Below, piece by piece: positions 32,710 through 41,482 of a stretch of DNA of 64,000 nt; position 1 is the stretch's first letter, and each line of letters starts with the position of its first letter. Source of the stretch: Vibrio ponticus (GTDB lineage: Bacteria; Pseudomonadota; Gammaproteobacteria; Enterobacterales; Vibrionaceae); the NCBI RefSeq assembly GCF_009938225.1, contig NZ_AP019657.1:2728001-2792000 (forward strand), given 5' to 3'. A program made the position numbers and the translations under genes. The notes below the pieces were generated by a model. That model saw nothing but the letters and a program-made list of their open reading frames with translations. It was not told where the DNA came from and did no database searches.

Positions 32710-33573
32710 GTGACGACGACACACTTTCACCCATCAATCGGAGTTGGATTACGCTCACCTCATATCGACTATTTTTTAACTGAGCCTGCGCAACTCTCTT
32801 GGCTCGAGATCCACAGTGAAAACTATTTTAAACCAGATTCAATTGCTCGCCAGCAACTGCGCCAAATCCGCAATCATTACCAAATAAGCTGTCATGGTAT
32901 TGGTTTATCACTGGGTAGCGTTGAACGAGTGAATCCGCTGCATATTAAACAGCTATGTCATTTAGTCGATGACATTGAACCTATCTTAATCTCTGATCAT
33001 TTAAGTTGGAGTGAAAATGGCGGGCACTATTTTAACGACCTACTGCCTCTTCCCTATACAGAGGAAGCCTTAAGCGTGTTTTGTCGCAATGTGCTGGAAG
33101 TGCAAGACGCACTTAAGCGCCCACTGCTAATCGAGAACCCATCGAGCTACGTAAAATTCGCCCACTCCATCATTACTGAATGGGAGTTTCTCGCTGAAGT
33201 GCAGCGCAGAACCGATTGCCGCTTGCTGCTCGATTTTAACAATATTTATGTCTCCGCCTTCAATCATGGCTTTAGCTGCGAAACTTACCTCAACGGCATA
33301 CCAAGCCACGCGGTCGATGAAATTCATTTGGCAGGTTTTACCGTTAAACAACTAGAGAAAGGCGAGATTTGGATTGATACCCACAGCCGCCCTGTCAGTA
33401 ATGAGGTTTGGCAACTATTTCAAAATTGGATTCACCACAATGGTCCACGACACACACTCATTGAGTGGGATTTAGATATTCCAACGCCAGAGGTATTGCT
33501 CGGCGAGGCACGTAAAGCGAGCCAAATCCTAATTGGTTGTGAGACAAAAGCGTCATTCAAGGAGGCGCTATGA
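32710..33573 (+). CDS. bufB: BufB, DUF692 multinuclear non-haem iron oxidase (MNIO)
   Basis: 287 residues, TIM-barrel MNIO enzyme that oxidatively modifies cysteines of the precursor peptide. Start is GTG at 32710; the family N-terminus (IGVGLRSPH) follows at once. Probable iron ligands visible: His62 (CHGIGLSLGS), Asp96/His97 (SDHLSW), Glu142 (IENPSSY), Asp175 (LLLDFNN), His206 (EIHLAG), Asp223/His225 (DTHSRPV), Glu252 (IEWD). All the usual metal-binding positions appear intact. Its stop overlaps the bufC start as ATGA. Confidence 0.94.
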   Translation: MTTTHFHPSIGVGLRSPHIDYFLTEPAQLSWLEIHSENYFKPDSIARQQLRQIRNHYQISCHGIGLSLGSVERVNPLHIKQLCHLVDDIEPILISDHLSWSENGGHYFNDLLPLPYTEEALSVFCRNVLEVQDALKRPLLIENPSSYVKFAHSIITEWEFLAEVQRRTDCRLLLDFNNIYVSAFNHGFSCETYLNGIPSHAVDEIHLAGFTVKQLEKGEIWIDTHSRPVSNEVWQLFQNWIHHNGPRHTLIEWDLDIPTPEVLLGEARKASQILIGCETKASFKEAL

Positions 33574-34340
33574 AGCTTGCTGAGATGCAACATCAATTTG
33601 CTAGCGCCTTACACTACCAAGCGAAAGGCGAAGAGTGCCAAATTATCAGTGACCACTTTAGTGCAGACGAGCGCATGCAGATCTACCGCAATAACTTCGT
33701 GATGAGCTTAAGCGAAGTTTTGGAGGCAACGTATCCTATGGTGAAGGCTCTATTGGGAGAAGAGTGCTTCGCGCAAATCGCGCGCCACCATGTGCTTAAT
33801 TATCCTTTGACCAGTGGCGACGTTACCCATTATGGCGAACATTTTGACCAGTCACTCAACACTTTTCCTACGGTGATCCAAGCCGCTCCTTATATCGGAG
33901 ACGTGGCTCGTTTTGAATGGGGATTGGATTTAACACAACAAAGGTTTTCGCGCCAACCGCTCGGCAGCCACACTCTCGACCAACTTGCCACATTACCTGT
34001 CGATCAGCATGGTCAAATTCGTTTTCAGCTCTATCCAGATGTCGTGTTATTTACTAGCACCTATGCCACTTTTGCTCTCTATCAAGCGATTTTCCACAAC
34101 CCAGATGAGCTTGCCAAGCTGGATATTCAACGTCCACAACAAGGTGTATGTGCTTGCAATCAAACAGGAGAATCCTGGAATCTTGCGGTTGAAGAAGAGG
34201 TCTATCAACTGCTTACCAGCATCGCTAAAGGGTTCACCTTACAAGAAATCGACCCCGTTTATCTCACCGCCCTCAATCAACTGATTGAACTCAATTTGAT
34301 TGCTGGGTTTTCCTTATCCCAACAATCAAACCCAAGTTAA
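33570..34340 (+). CDS. bufC: BufC, DUF2063 partner protein
   Basis: 256 residues. The N-terminal DUF2063 domain (about 1-115) carries IYRNNF, LEATYPMVKALLGEECF, and YIGDVARFEWGLD; the C-terminal part is a winged-helix-like segment typical of MNIO partner proteins. It is thought to present the precursor peptide to BufB; despite the database name 'DNA-binding domain', DNA binding is not established. ATGA overlap with bufB and AAGGAGG upstream indicate coupled translation. Confidence 0.9.
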   Translation: MKLAEMQHQFASALHYQAKGEECQIISDHFSADERMQIYRNNFVMSLSEVLEATYPMVKALLGEECFAQIARHHVLNYPLTSGDVTHYGEHFDQSLNTFPTVIQAAPYIGDVARFEWGLDLTQQRFSRQPLGSHTLDQLATLPVDQHGQIRFQLYPDVVLFTSTYATFALYQAIFHNPDELAKLDIQRPQQGVCACNQTGESWNLAVEEEVYQLLTSIAKGFTLQEIDPVYLTALNQLIELNLIAGFSLSQQSNPS

Positions 34341-34350
34341 GGAGAACACC

Positions 34351-34800
34351 ATGACCACCAAAACCATGCTTGAGACCTATGATGATCTGATCGGCAAATT
34401 GCAATGTGTGTTCGTTCCACTCCTGTTACTATTTTGCCGTTTGTGGGTCGCTTGGGTGTTTTTTAATTCCGGTCTGATAAAAATCAGCTCATGGGATAGC
34501 ACCCTCTACCTGTTTGAGTTGGAATACCAAGTGCCACTCTTGCCTTGGGAATTAGCCGCGTATATGGGCACTGCCGCCGAGCTTATCCTGCCCGTATTTC
34601 TCGCATTCGGCTTACTCACTCGCCCAATGGCAGCCATCTTGTTTGTCTTCAATATTATCGCTGTGGTCTCTTACCCATTACTGTGGGAAAAAGGCTTCTA
34701 TGACCACCAGCTGTGGGGCTTAATGATCTTAATCGTCATCGTTTGGGGACCCGGTCCAATATCCCTCGACAAGCTAATTAAAGCTAAGTTGCAAAACTAA
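34351..34800 (+). CDS. DoxX-family membrane protein of the bufferin operon
   Basis: 149 residues, four predicted membrane helices, DoxX family (RLWVAWVFFNSGLIKISSWDST near the N-terminus; GTAAELILPVFLAFGLLTRP). The ATG at 34351 follows TAAGGAGAAC; an upstream frame overlapping bufC is not used. DoxX proteins recur in bufferin and other DUF692 operons. The role is unknown; electron supply or export of the modified product are possible. Last gene, followed by a terminator. Confidence 0.9.
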   Translation: MTTKTMLETYDDLIGKLQCVFVPLLLLFCRLWVAWVFFNSGLIKISSWDSTLYLFELEYQVPLLPWELAAYMGTAAELILPVFLAFGLLTRPMAAILFVFNIIAVVSYPLLWEKGFYDHQLWGLMILIVIVWGPGPISLDKLIKAKLQN

Positions 34801-34819
34801 CTCACTACCCAGCATATAC

Positions 34820-34848
34820 AAAAAAGCCTTCCAATCGGAAGGCTTTAA
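34820..34848 (+). terminator. Terminator of the bufferin operon
   Basis: AAAGCCTTCC-AATC-GGAAGGCTTT, 20 bp after the doxX-like stop, with A-rich left flank and a short T-stretch after. Confidence 0.8.
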
Positions 34849-34881
34849 TATTTCTAATCAATCTAATTCAACACTCAGCCA

Positions 34882-34996
34882 AACTAGTTGGCGTTGTAGC
34901 TAGGCGTCCAAGGAGCAAAGCCTCTGAACATAGACAAACTATGTGATGAGGTTTGCGAGCGTAGGACAACAACGCTACAGCGCCAAATAGGCAGGG
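34882..34996. repeat. Palindromic intergenic repeat, copy 2
   Basis: About 115 bp, imperfect palindrome (GGCGTTGTAGC... and ...GCTACAGCGCC) with an inner CATAGACAAACTATG. It is homologous to the element at 29423-29543 in reverse orientation and extends to the last bases of prlC. Consistent with a dispersed family of Vibrio intergenic palindromes. Confidence 0.65.
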
Positions 34997-37039
34997 TTAG
35001 GCTAGGATGCCAGAATGACGTAACAAAGCATCAATCTCCGGCTCTCTGCCACGGAAACGCTTAAACAGTTCCATCGGCTCTTCACTGCCGCCCATCTCTA
35101 GGATGTTATTGAGGAAGCTTTGTCCGGTTTCTTTGTTAAAGATACCTTCCTCTTCAAAGCGTGAGAACGCATCTGAAGAAAGCACTTCTGCCCATAGGTA
35201 GCTGTAGTAACCTGCGCTGTAACCACCTGCAAAAATATGGCTAAAGCTGTGCGAGAAACGGTTCCACTCTAGACCTGGTAGTACGGCAACTTTCGACTTC
35301 ACTTCAGCTAACGTTTCTAGCACGCGTGGACCGACTTCTGGGTCATATTCTGTGTGTAGCGTGAAATCAAACAAGCCAAACTCTAACTGACGCAGAATAA
35401 ACATCGCCGATTGGAAGTTCTTCGCCGCGAGCATTTTATCGAGCATCTCTTTTGGTAGTGGCTCACCGGTCTCATAGTGACCAGAGATAAACGCTAGCGC
35501 TTCTTCTTCCCAGCACCAGTTTTCTAGGAACTGACTTGGTAGCTCTACCGCATCCCATGGTACGCCATTGATACCTGACACTGCACCGGTGTTCACTTGC
35601 GTTAGCATATGGTGGATACCATGACCAAACTCGTGGAATAGCGTCACTAACTCATCATGAGTAAACAGCGCTGGCTTGTCACCGACCGGTTTATTGAAGT
35701 TACAGGTTAGATACGCTACTGGGGTCTGTAGTTCACCATCCAGTGTGATACGGCGACCACGGCAGTCATCCATCCAGGCACCGCCACGTTTGTGCTCACG
35801 CGCGTACAAATCAAGATAGAAGCTACCACGCAGTGTCTTCTCACTATCAAAGATATCGAAGAAACGCACTGACTCATGCCAAGTATCGACCCCTTGACGC
35901 TCGGTCACTGTCATACCGAAGACGCGGTTCAATACTTCAAACAGACCACTCACGGCTTTCTGCTCTGGGAAGTAAGGGCGCAGTTCTTCATCAGAAATTT
36001 GGAACAAGTGCTGCTTCTGTTTTTCGCTGTAGTAAGCAATATCCCAAAGGTTGAGCTCAGAGACACCAAATTCACTTTGAGCAAATTGACGCAACTCTTC
36101 CACTTCGCGCTCACCTTGCGGTTTTGCTTTGGTGGCTAAGTCATTGAGGAAGCCCAGTACCTGCTCTGGCGTTTCCGCCATTTTGGTTGCCAGTGATTTT
36201 TCACTGTAAGTACCAAAGCCCAGCATACGTGCAATTTCATGACGCAGTTTCAGCTTCTCGGCGATGATTTCACTGTTGTCCCATTTACCTGCGTTTGGAC
36301 CACGATCAGACGCGCGCGTTACGTACGCTTCGTACAACTCTTGGCGCAGCGCTTGATTATCACAGTAAGTCATCACTGGCAGGTAAGATGGAATATCTAA
36401 TGTCAGTAGGTAGCCATCAAGCTCTTTCGCTTGCGCGGCGGCTTGCGCTGCAGCGAGTGCAGACTCAGGCATACCCGCTAACGCTTTCTCGTCGGTAATG
36501 TGCTTTGTCCAACCCATGGTTGCATCGAGCACATTGTTAGAGAATTGCGAGCCTAGCTCAGACATGCGTTTGCTGATCTCGCCGTAACGACGTTGCTCTT
36601 CGGCTGGCAAACCAATACCCGATAATTCAAAGTCACGCAGTGAATCGGTAATGGTTTTTTGCTGCGCTTGGCTTAATGTAACAAAGGCATCGCTACTCTT
36701 AATCGCTTTGTACGCATCAAACAAACCTTTGTGCTGACCAACCCAGGTACCATACTCAGATAAAATAGGTAGGCAGCTTTCGTACGCTTCGCGCAACTCA
36801 TCGCTGTTCATCACTGAGTTCATATGGCTCACTGGTGACCAAATGCGGCTTAGGCGATCATCCATCTCTTCAATTGGCGCAACAACAGACTCCCAAGTTG
36901 GCTCACTAGCGTTTGCCATTACTTGCTCAATCTTGTCACGGCAATCGCTAATCGCTTGCTCGACTGCAGGCTTGATATGCTCAGGTTTGATCTGAGAGAA
37001 AGGCGGTAAGTCGGTAAAGGTAAGAAGCGGATTAGACAT
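34997..37039 (-). CDS. prlC: Oligopeptidase A (PrlC)
   Basis: Cytosolic M3-family zinc metallopeptidase that degrades signal peptides and short peptides. It has 680 residues from the ATG at 37039 (MSNPLLTF), exactly the E. coli length; an in-frame ATG at 37063 adds eight. Zinc motif HEFGH in TLFHEFGHGIHHML (about 468-482) with the downstream glutamate in ENWCWEEEAL. Complete. Confidence 0.97.
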   Translation of the reverse strand: MSNPLLTFTDLPPFSQIKPEHIKPAVEQAISDCRDKIEQVMANASEPTWESVVAPIEEMDDRLSRIWSPVSHMNSVMNSDELREAYESCLPILSEYGTWVGQHKGLFDAYKAIKSSDAFVTLSQAQQKTITDSLRDFELSGIGLPAEEQRRYGEISKRMSELGSQFSNNVLDATMGWTKHITDEKALAGMPESALAAAQAAAQAKELDGYLLTLDIPSYLPVMTYCDNQALRQELYEAYVTRASDRGPNAGKWDNSEIIAEKLKLRHEIARMLGFGTYSEKSLATKMAETPEQVLGFLNDLATKAKPQGEREVEELRQFAQSEFGVSELNLWDIAYYSEKQKQHLFQISDEELRPYFPEQKAVSGLFEVLNRVFGMTVTERQGVDTWHESVRFFDIFDSEKTLRGSFYLDLYAREHKRGGAWMDDCRGRRITLDGELQTPVAYLTCNFNKPVGDKPALFTHDELVTLFHEFGHGIHHMLTQVNTGAVSGINGVPWDAVELPSQFLENWCWEEEALAFISGHYETGEPLPKEMLDKMLAAKNFQSAMFILRQLEFGLFDFTLHTEYDPEVGPRVLETLAEVKSKVAVLPGLEWNRFSHSFSHIFAGGYSAGYYSYLWAEVLSSDAFSRFEEEGIFNKETGQSFLNNILEMGGSEEPMELFKRFRGREPEIDALLRHSGILA

Positions 37040-37308
37040 AATGCATTCCTTATGTTTGCACAAAGCGAACTGACGAGTTCGTTTGAAATTTAATAATCAC
37101 GTCTATGTTAAATATAGGTAAGTTAAGTGATTTTCAATAGTCATCTCGATGATTATGCTCACAAGCCCAGCGAAATAAAGGCACTGGCTAAGTAAAAAAC
37201 CGGCTTAGGTCGATTCGCCAATACTGCCCCTCTCACTGAGTTAGGTATATACTAAGCGCAATTGTTAATCCTAAGATTATGGTCAAAAGACCGTTTCGAG
37301 AGTGTCAC

Positions 37309-38148
37309 TTGCTGAGTTATCGTCACAGTTTTCACGCTGGCAACCATGCCGATGTTGTTAAGCACATTGTGCAAAGCCTTATCCTTGATGCCTTAAAGCA
37401 AAAAGATAAGCCTTTTGTTTACCACGATACCCACTCGGGTGTGGGTCGCTATGACCTAACCCACGAATGGTCAGAAAAAACCGGCGAATACAAACAAGGT
37501 ATCGCACGTATTTGGGACAACCCAAATATCCCTGAAGATATCAAAAGCTACATTGAGTCGATCAAAACCCTCAATAACGGTGAAACTCTGCGTTACTACC
37601 CAGGATCACCACGTGTAGCGCGTGCGCAAATCCGCCCACAAGACCGCATGGTGTTAACCGAACTTCACCCAAGTGATCATCCACTACTTGAACAAGAGTT
37701 CGAACGCGATCGCCAAGTCAGCATCTACAAAGAAGATGGCTTTAAACGTCTTAAGGCAAGCTTACCGCCACAAGAACGTCGCGGCTTAGTGCTGATTGAT
37801 CCACCTTATGAGCTCGCGAAAGAGTATCGCGATGTGGTTCAAGCGATTTATCAAAGTCATAAACGCTGGGCAACCGGCATTTACGCAATTTGGTACCCAG
37901 TGGTGAATCGCTGTGATATCGAAGATATGATTGAAGGCTTGGAAGGGCTTGGCATTCGCAAGATCCTGCAAATTGAACTGGGCGTCTCTCCAGATACCAA
38001 TGAGCGTGGCATGACGGCATCGGGCATGATTGTAATTAACCCGCCTTGGAAGCTAGAGAGCCAAATGCAAGAAATCTTGCCATTCCTGCAAGAAGCTATT
38101 GCACCGGCAACAGGTCACTGGAAAGTCGACTGGATTGTACCGGAATAA
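37309..38148 (+). CDS. rlmJ: 23S rRNA m6A2030 methyltransferase RlmJ
   Basis: Methylates A2030 of 23S rRNA using SAM. It has 279 residues if started at TTG 37309, which gives MLSYRHSFHAGNHADV, the exact family N-terminus (E. coli 280 residues); GAGAGTG lies upstream. An ATG at 37279 would add ten residues not found in the family. Motifs: DTHSGVGRY (SAM region), YPGSP, and the catalytic DPPY in VLIDPPYELA. Divergent from prlC, with its own terminator. Confidence 0.93.
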   Translation: MLSYRHSFHAGNHADVVKHIVQSLILDALKQKDKPFVYHDTHSGVGRYDLTHEWSEKTGEYKQGIARIWDNPNIPEDIKSYIESIKTLNNGETLRYYPGSPRVARAQIRPQDRMVLTELHPSDHPLLEQEFERDRQVSIYKEDGFKRLKASLPPQERRGLVLIDPPYELAKEYRDVVQAIYQSHKRWATGIYAIWYPVVNRCDIEDMIEGLEGLGIRKILQIELGVSPDTNERGMTASGMIVINPPWKLESQMQEILPFLQEAIAPATGHWKVDWIVPE

Positions 38149-38162
38149 TCCCATCATCTTTA

Positions 38163-38194
38163 GAACGCAGCGACTCTTTTCGCTGCGTTTTTTT
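38163..38194 (+). terminator. Terminator of rlmJ
   Basis: GAACGCAGCG-ACTCTTTT-CGCTGCGTTT with a T-run, 15 bp after the stop. Confidence 0.9.
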
Positions 38195-38394
38195 ATCCGC
38201 TTATTCCCCTTTATATGACTCTCATCGCTATTTGTCATAAGCAATATCACTTTTTCCCATTTAGCAAATTGCTAGACTCGATTTATGATAGCAACATAGG
38301 ATGGATAGCAGTTGATATGGTGATGTTGAGTTTATAACTCACCACCCCAATGTAACTGTTGTCAGACAAAATTAATAAGCTCTTGGAGAAAGTA

Positions 38395-39750
38395 ATGGCG
38401 ACTCATTTTGACTATATCTGTATCGGCGGCGGCAGCGGCGGCATCGCATCAGCAAACCGTGCAGCAATGTATGGCGCTAAGGTAGCTCTGATTGAAGCAA
38501 AAGACCTTGGCGGTACGTGTGTAAACGTAGGTTGTGTACCAAAGAAAGTGATGTGGCATGGCGCGCAAATCGCTGAAGCGATGAACCTATACGCTCCAGA
38601 TTACGGTTTTGATGTAGACGTAAAAGGTTTCGACTGGGGCAAATTGGTAGAAAGCCGTCAGGCTTACATTGGTCGCATCCACCAATCTTATGACCGCGTG
38701 CTTGGCAACAACAAAATAAACGTTATCAAAGGTTTTGCTAAGTTTGTTGATGAGAAAACTGTCGAAGTGGATGGCGAACTATACACGGCTGATCACATCC
38801 TTATCGCAGTCGGTGGTCGTCCTACGATTCCAAACATCCCAGGCGCGGAATATGGCATTGATTCAAACGGCTTCTTTGACCTTGCAGAGCAACCAAAACG
38901 CGTTGCTGTGGTTGGTGCAGGTTACATCGCGGTTGAGATTGCGGGTGTACTGAGTGCACTTGGCACTGATACGCACCTATTCTGCCGTAAAGAATCACCA
39001 CTACGTAGTTTTGATCCAATGATCATCGAAACATTGGTAGAAGTGATGAACGCAGAAGGTCCAACGCTGCATACCCACTCTGTACCAAAAGAAGTGGTTA
39101 AAGAAGCGGACGGCAGCCTAACGCTACATCTAGAAAACGGTGAGAGCCAAAATGTTGACCAGCTCATTTGGGCAATCGGTCGTCACCCAGCAACCGATGC
39201 GATCAACCTGAGCGCGACGGGTGTAGCAATCAACGAACGTGGCTACATCAAAGTAGATGAGTACCAAGCAACCAACGTACCTGGCATCTACTGTGTTGGT
39301 GACATCATGGAAGGCGGTATCGAACTTACACCGGTTGCGGTTAAAGCGGGTCGTCAGCTTTCTGAGCGTCTATTCAACAACAAGCCAAACGCAAAAATGG
39401 ACTACGCGCTAGTCCCAACAGTGGTATTCAGCCACCCACCGATTGGCACCATTGGTCTAACGGAACCTGAAGCGATTGCTCAATACGGCGAAGAGAACGT
39501 TAAGGTTTACACCTCTGGTTTTACCGCGATGTACACAGCTGTAACCCAACACCGTCAACCATGCAAAATGAAACTTGTGTGTGCTGGCGAAGATGAAAAA
39601 GTTGTCGGTCTGCACGGTATTGGCTTTGCAGTGGATGAGATGATCCAAGGCTTTGGCGTTGCGATGAAGATGGGCGCAACCAAAGCAGATTTCGACTCAG
39701 TAGTCGCTATCCACCCAACGGGTTCGGAAGAATTCGTTACGATGCGTTAA
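38395..39750 (+). CDS. gor: Glutathione-disulfide reductase
   Basis: NADPH-dependent flavoenzyme that regenerates glutathione. It has 451 residues from the ATG at 38395, preceded by TTGGAGAAAG; a longer frame at 38359 is unlikely. FAD-binding [13 protein letters not shown], redox-active disulfide [13 protein letters not shown] (about 38-50), NADPH-binding [13 protein letters not shown], and the C-terminal His-Glu dyad HPTGSEE. Single gene with terminator. Confidence 0.97.
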   Translation: MATHFDYICIGGGSGGIASANRAAMYGAKVALIEAKDLGGTCVNVGCVPKKVMWHGAQIAEAMNLYAPDYGFDVDVKGFDWGKLVESRQAYIGRIHQSYDRVLGNNKINVIKGFAKFVDEKTVEVDGELYTADHILIAVGGRPTIPNIPGAEYGIDSNGFFDLAEQPKRVAVVGAGYIAVEIAGVLSALGTDTHLFCRKESPLRSFDPMIIETLVEVMNAEGPTLHTHSVPKEVVKEADGSLTLHLENGESQNVDQLIWAIGRHPATDAINLSATGVAINERGYIKVDEYQATNVPGIYCVGDIMEGGIELTPVAVKAGRQLSERLFNNKPNAKMDYALVPTVVFSHPPIGTIGLTEPEAIAQYGEENVKVYTSGFTAMYTAVTQHRQPCKMKLVCAGEDEKVVGLHGIGFAVDEMIQGFGVAMKMGATKADFDSVVAIHPTGSEEFVTMR

Positions 39751-39800
39751 GTAGCAGTACGCGGCTTGCCAGTCGTATCACTACCATAGCGTACTAAATC

Positions 39801-39836
39801 GAAAGCCATGCATTTATAAAAAGCATGGCTTTTTTA
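39801..39836 (+). terminator. Terminator of gor
   Basis: AAAGCCATGC-ATTTATAAAAA-GCATGGCTTT followed by T residues. Confidence 0.88.
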
Positions 39837-40162
39837 CATCATTACTAAATTGAAAAGTAATTGCGAAATTGTTGATTTGATCGCCACAAAGTAAAACGAT
39901 GTAACACTGAAACCATCTAGCACTTTCGTGCGAAGTGTTTCATGTATCCGAACCAAACTTCCAACTAGTCATATTCTCGCGCTCTATCCCTTTCTACACT
40001 ATTCACCACAATACTTAGCATGTTGATCCAATAACCAAACCATTCTGTGCCTGGTTTTACTCTCCAGTCCAATACATGGGTGCATACCTTCTCAAAAACG
40101 AAACACAGTTAAGTAATTGTTATTATTATTGGTTAACCTATGTTAATCAGATATACCTATAA
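39837..40162. other. Leader region of the kinase/sigma locus
   Basis: A/T-rich, no open frame. A TATAAT at 40158-40163 sits almost on the first possible start codon but has no well-spaced -35. If used, the transcript would start near 40170, which favours the GTG at 40178 as start of the kinase, on an almost leaderless mRNA. Confidence 0.35.
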
Positions 40163-41482
40163 TTGATTATAAAACCAGTGAATATAGAAACCAGCTCAAC
40201 AAATATCTATTACTCACTGCTCGACCTAGAAGAAAGTCACAAACAGGCTCGCTTGAGTGCCTTGCAAAAAGAAAATCCTTCTTTATATGCCAAGGTAAAG
40301 CGTTTAGTTAATGCAGAATCTTCCCAAAGATTAACGCAGCTTTTTCATATTAACGTCAGCAGTACCACCAAACATCAAGTCGATCATAGCAATCAACAGA
40401 TTGATAAATACCTGATCGAGTCTGAAATTGGTCGTGGTGGTCTGGGGGTCGTATATGCCGCCACTCGAGCTGATAAGAGCTTTGAACAGCGGCTGGCAGT
40501 CAAGCTTTTGCACAGTGATTTAGCCAACATCTTGCCGCAACAAGCGCTATTTGCTGAGGCACAGTTACTGGCGCGTCTCAATCACCCTCACATTGCGAAG
40601 GTGTTCGATGGGGGGATTTATGATGAGCAAGTGTATCTCGTCATGGAGCGAATTGAGGGTGACCATCTTGCTCATTATCTCGAAAGTCACAACCTCAGTG
40701 AACGCAACAAACTCATGCTATTTGGTCAGATTTGCGCTGCGATCGAACACTCTCATCAGCAAAATATTGTGCATGGCGACCTCAAACCCGAAAACATATT
40801 GATTGATCATCAACAACAAACGAAATTGATTGATTTCAACCTAACTCAAAACATTAACCAACAGCAAGATGGGTTTCGAGCCTTTAGCCGTCAGTATGCC
40901 AGCCCAGAACAACAAGCGGGAGAAAGACTCTCGCCCAGTAGTGATATTTATTCACTCGGTAAACTGCTTGAGTGGCTGCTCTTGGAAACAAAAATCAACC
41001 ACGATTTACAAGCGGTCATCAACAAAGCGACCAAACTCTTGGCTGAAGAACGTTATCAGAGTGTCGCCCAACTCCAACATGATATTGAATGTGTTTTGAC
41101 GCGACAGCCTATCTCTCTACGTAGATCGCAACCCGTTTACCAAGCGCTTCGTCTATTTCAACGCCATCCACTCACTTGTTCACTCGCCCTGTTTCTGACT
41201 TTCTCTGCGACACTATTTAGCTCCATTTTGGTCGCTAAAAATCAGCAGTTGCAACAAGAAAAACGGATTGCAGAGAACATGATGTTTGAAGTGACCAGCA
41301 TGATGTTCAATACCAAAAGCCAACAACTGCACGATATACCAGCCAGTGCGATGCTTGACCTCACTAGACGCCGAATACTCGCCAATCCGGAAATCCCCGC
41401 GCATATCAAACAGAAAATGCTGTTGGCAATGATGACCTCATCCAGTACCCCATACAGCTTAGCCTTGGAGAACAACCCGTGA
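40163..41482 (+). CDS. pknT: PknT-like membrane Ser/Thr protein kinase
   Basis: 439 residues from TTG 40163; GTG 40178 is an alternative, and neither has a clear ribosome binding site. An N-terminal helical segment (about 15-65) resembles sigma/kinase-associated regions. The Hanks-type kinase domain (about 83-310) has the Gly loop IGRGGLGVVYAA, Lys114, Glu132, catalytic HGDLKPEN (Asp206, Asn211) and DFN (Asp224) in place of DFG. One membrane helix (about 338-358) leaves a short periplasmic tail. The catalytic residues are intact, so activity is expected. The ECF sigma gene two genes on makes it a probable counterpart of V. parahaemolyticus PknT, which phosphorylates sigma factor EcfP. Confidence 0.85.
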   Translation: MIIKPVNIETSSTNIYYSLLDLEESHKQARLSALQKENPSLYAKVKRLVNAESSQRLTQLFHINVSSTTKHQVDHSNQQIDKYLIESEIGRGGLGVVYAATRADKSFEQRLAVKLLHSDLANILPQQALFAEAQLLARLNHPHIAKVFDGGIYDEQVYLVMERIEGDHLAHYLESHNLSERNKLMLFGQICAAIEHSHQQNIVHGDLKPENILIDHQQQTKLIDFNLTQNINQQQDGFRAFSRQYASPEQQAGERLSPSSDIYSLGKLLEWLLLETKINHDLQAVINKATKLLAEERYQSVAQLQHDIECVLTRQPISLRRSQPVYQALRLFQRHPLTCSLALFLTFSATLFSSILVAKNQQLQQEKRIAENMMFEVTSMMFNTKSQQLHDIPASAMLDLTRRRILANPEIPAHIKQKMLLAMMTSSSTPYSLALENNP

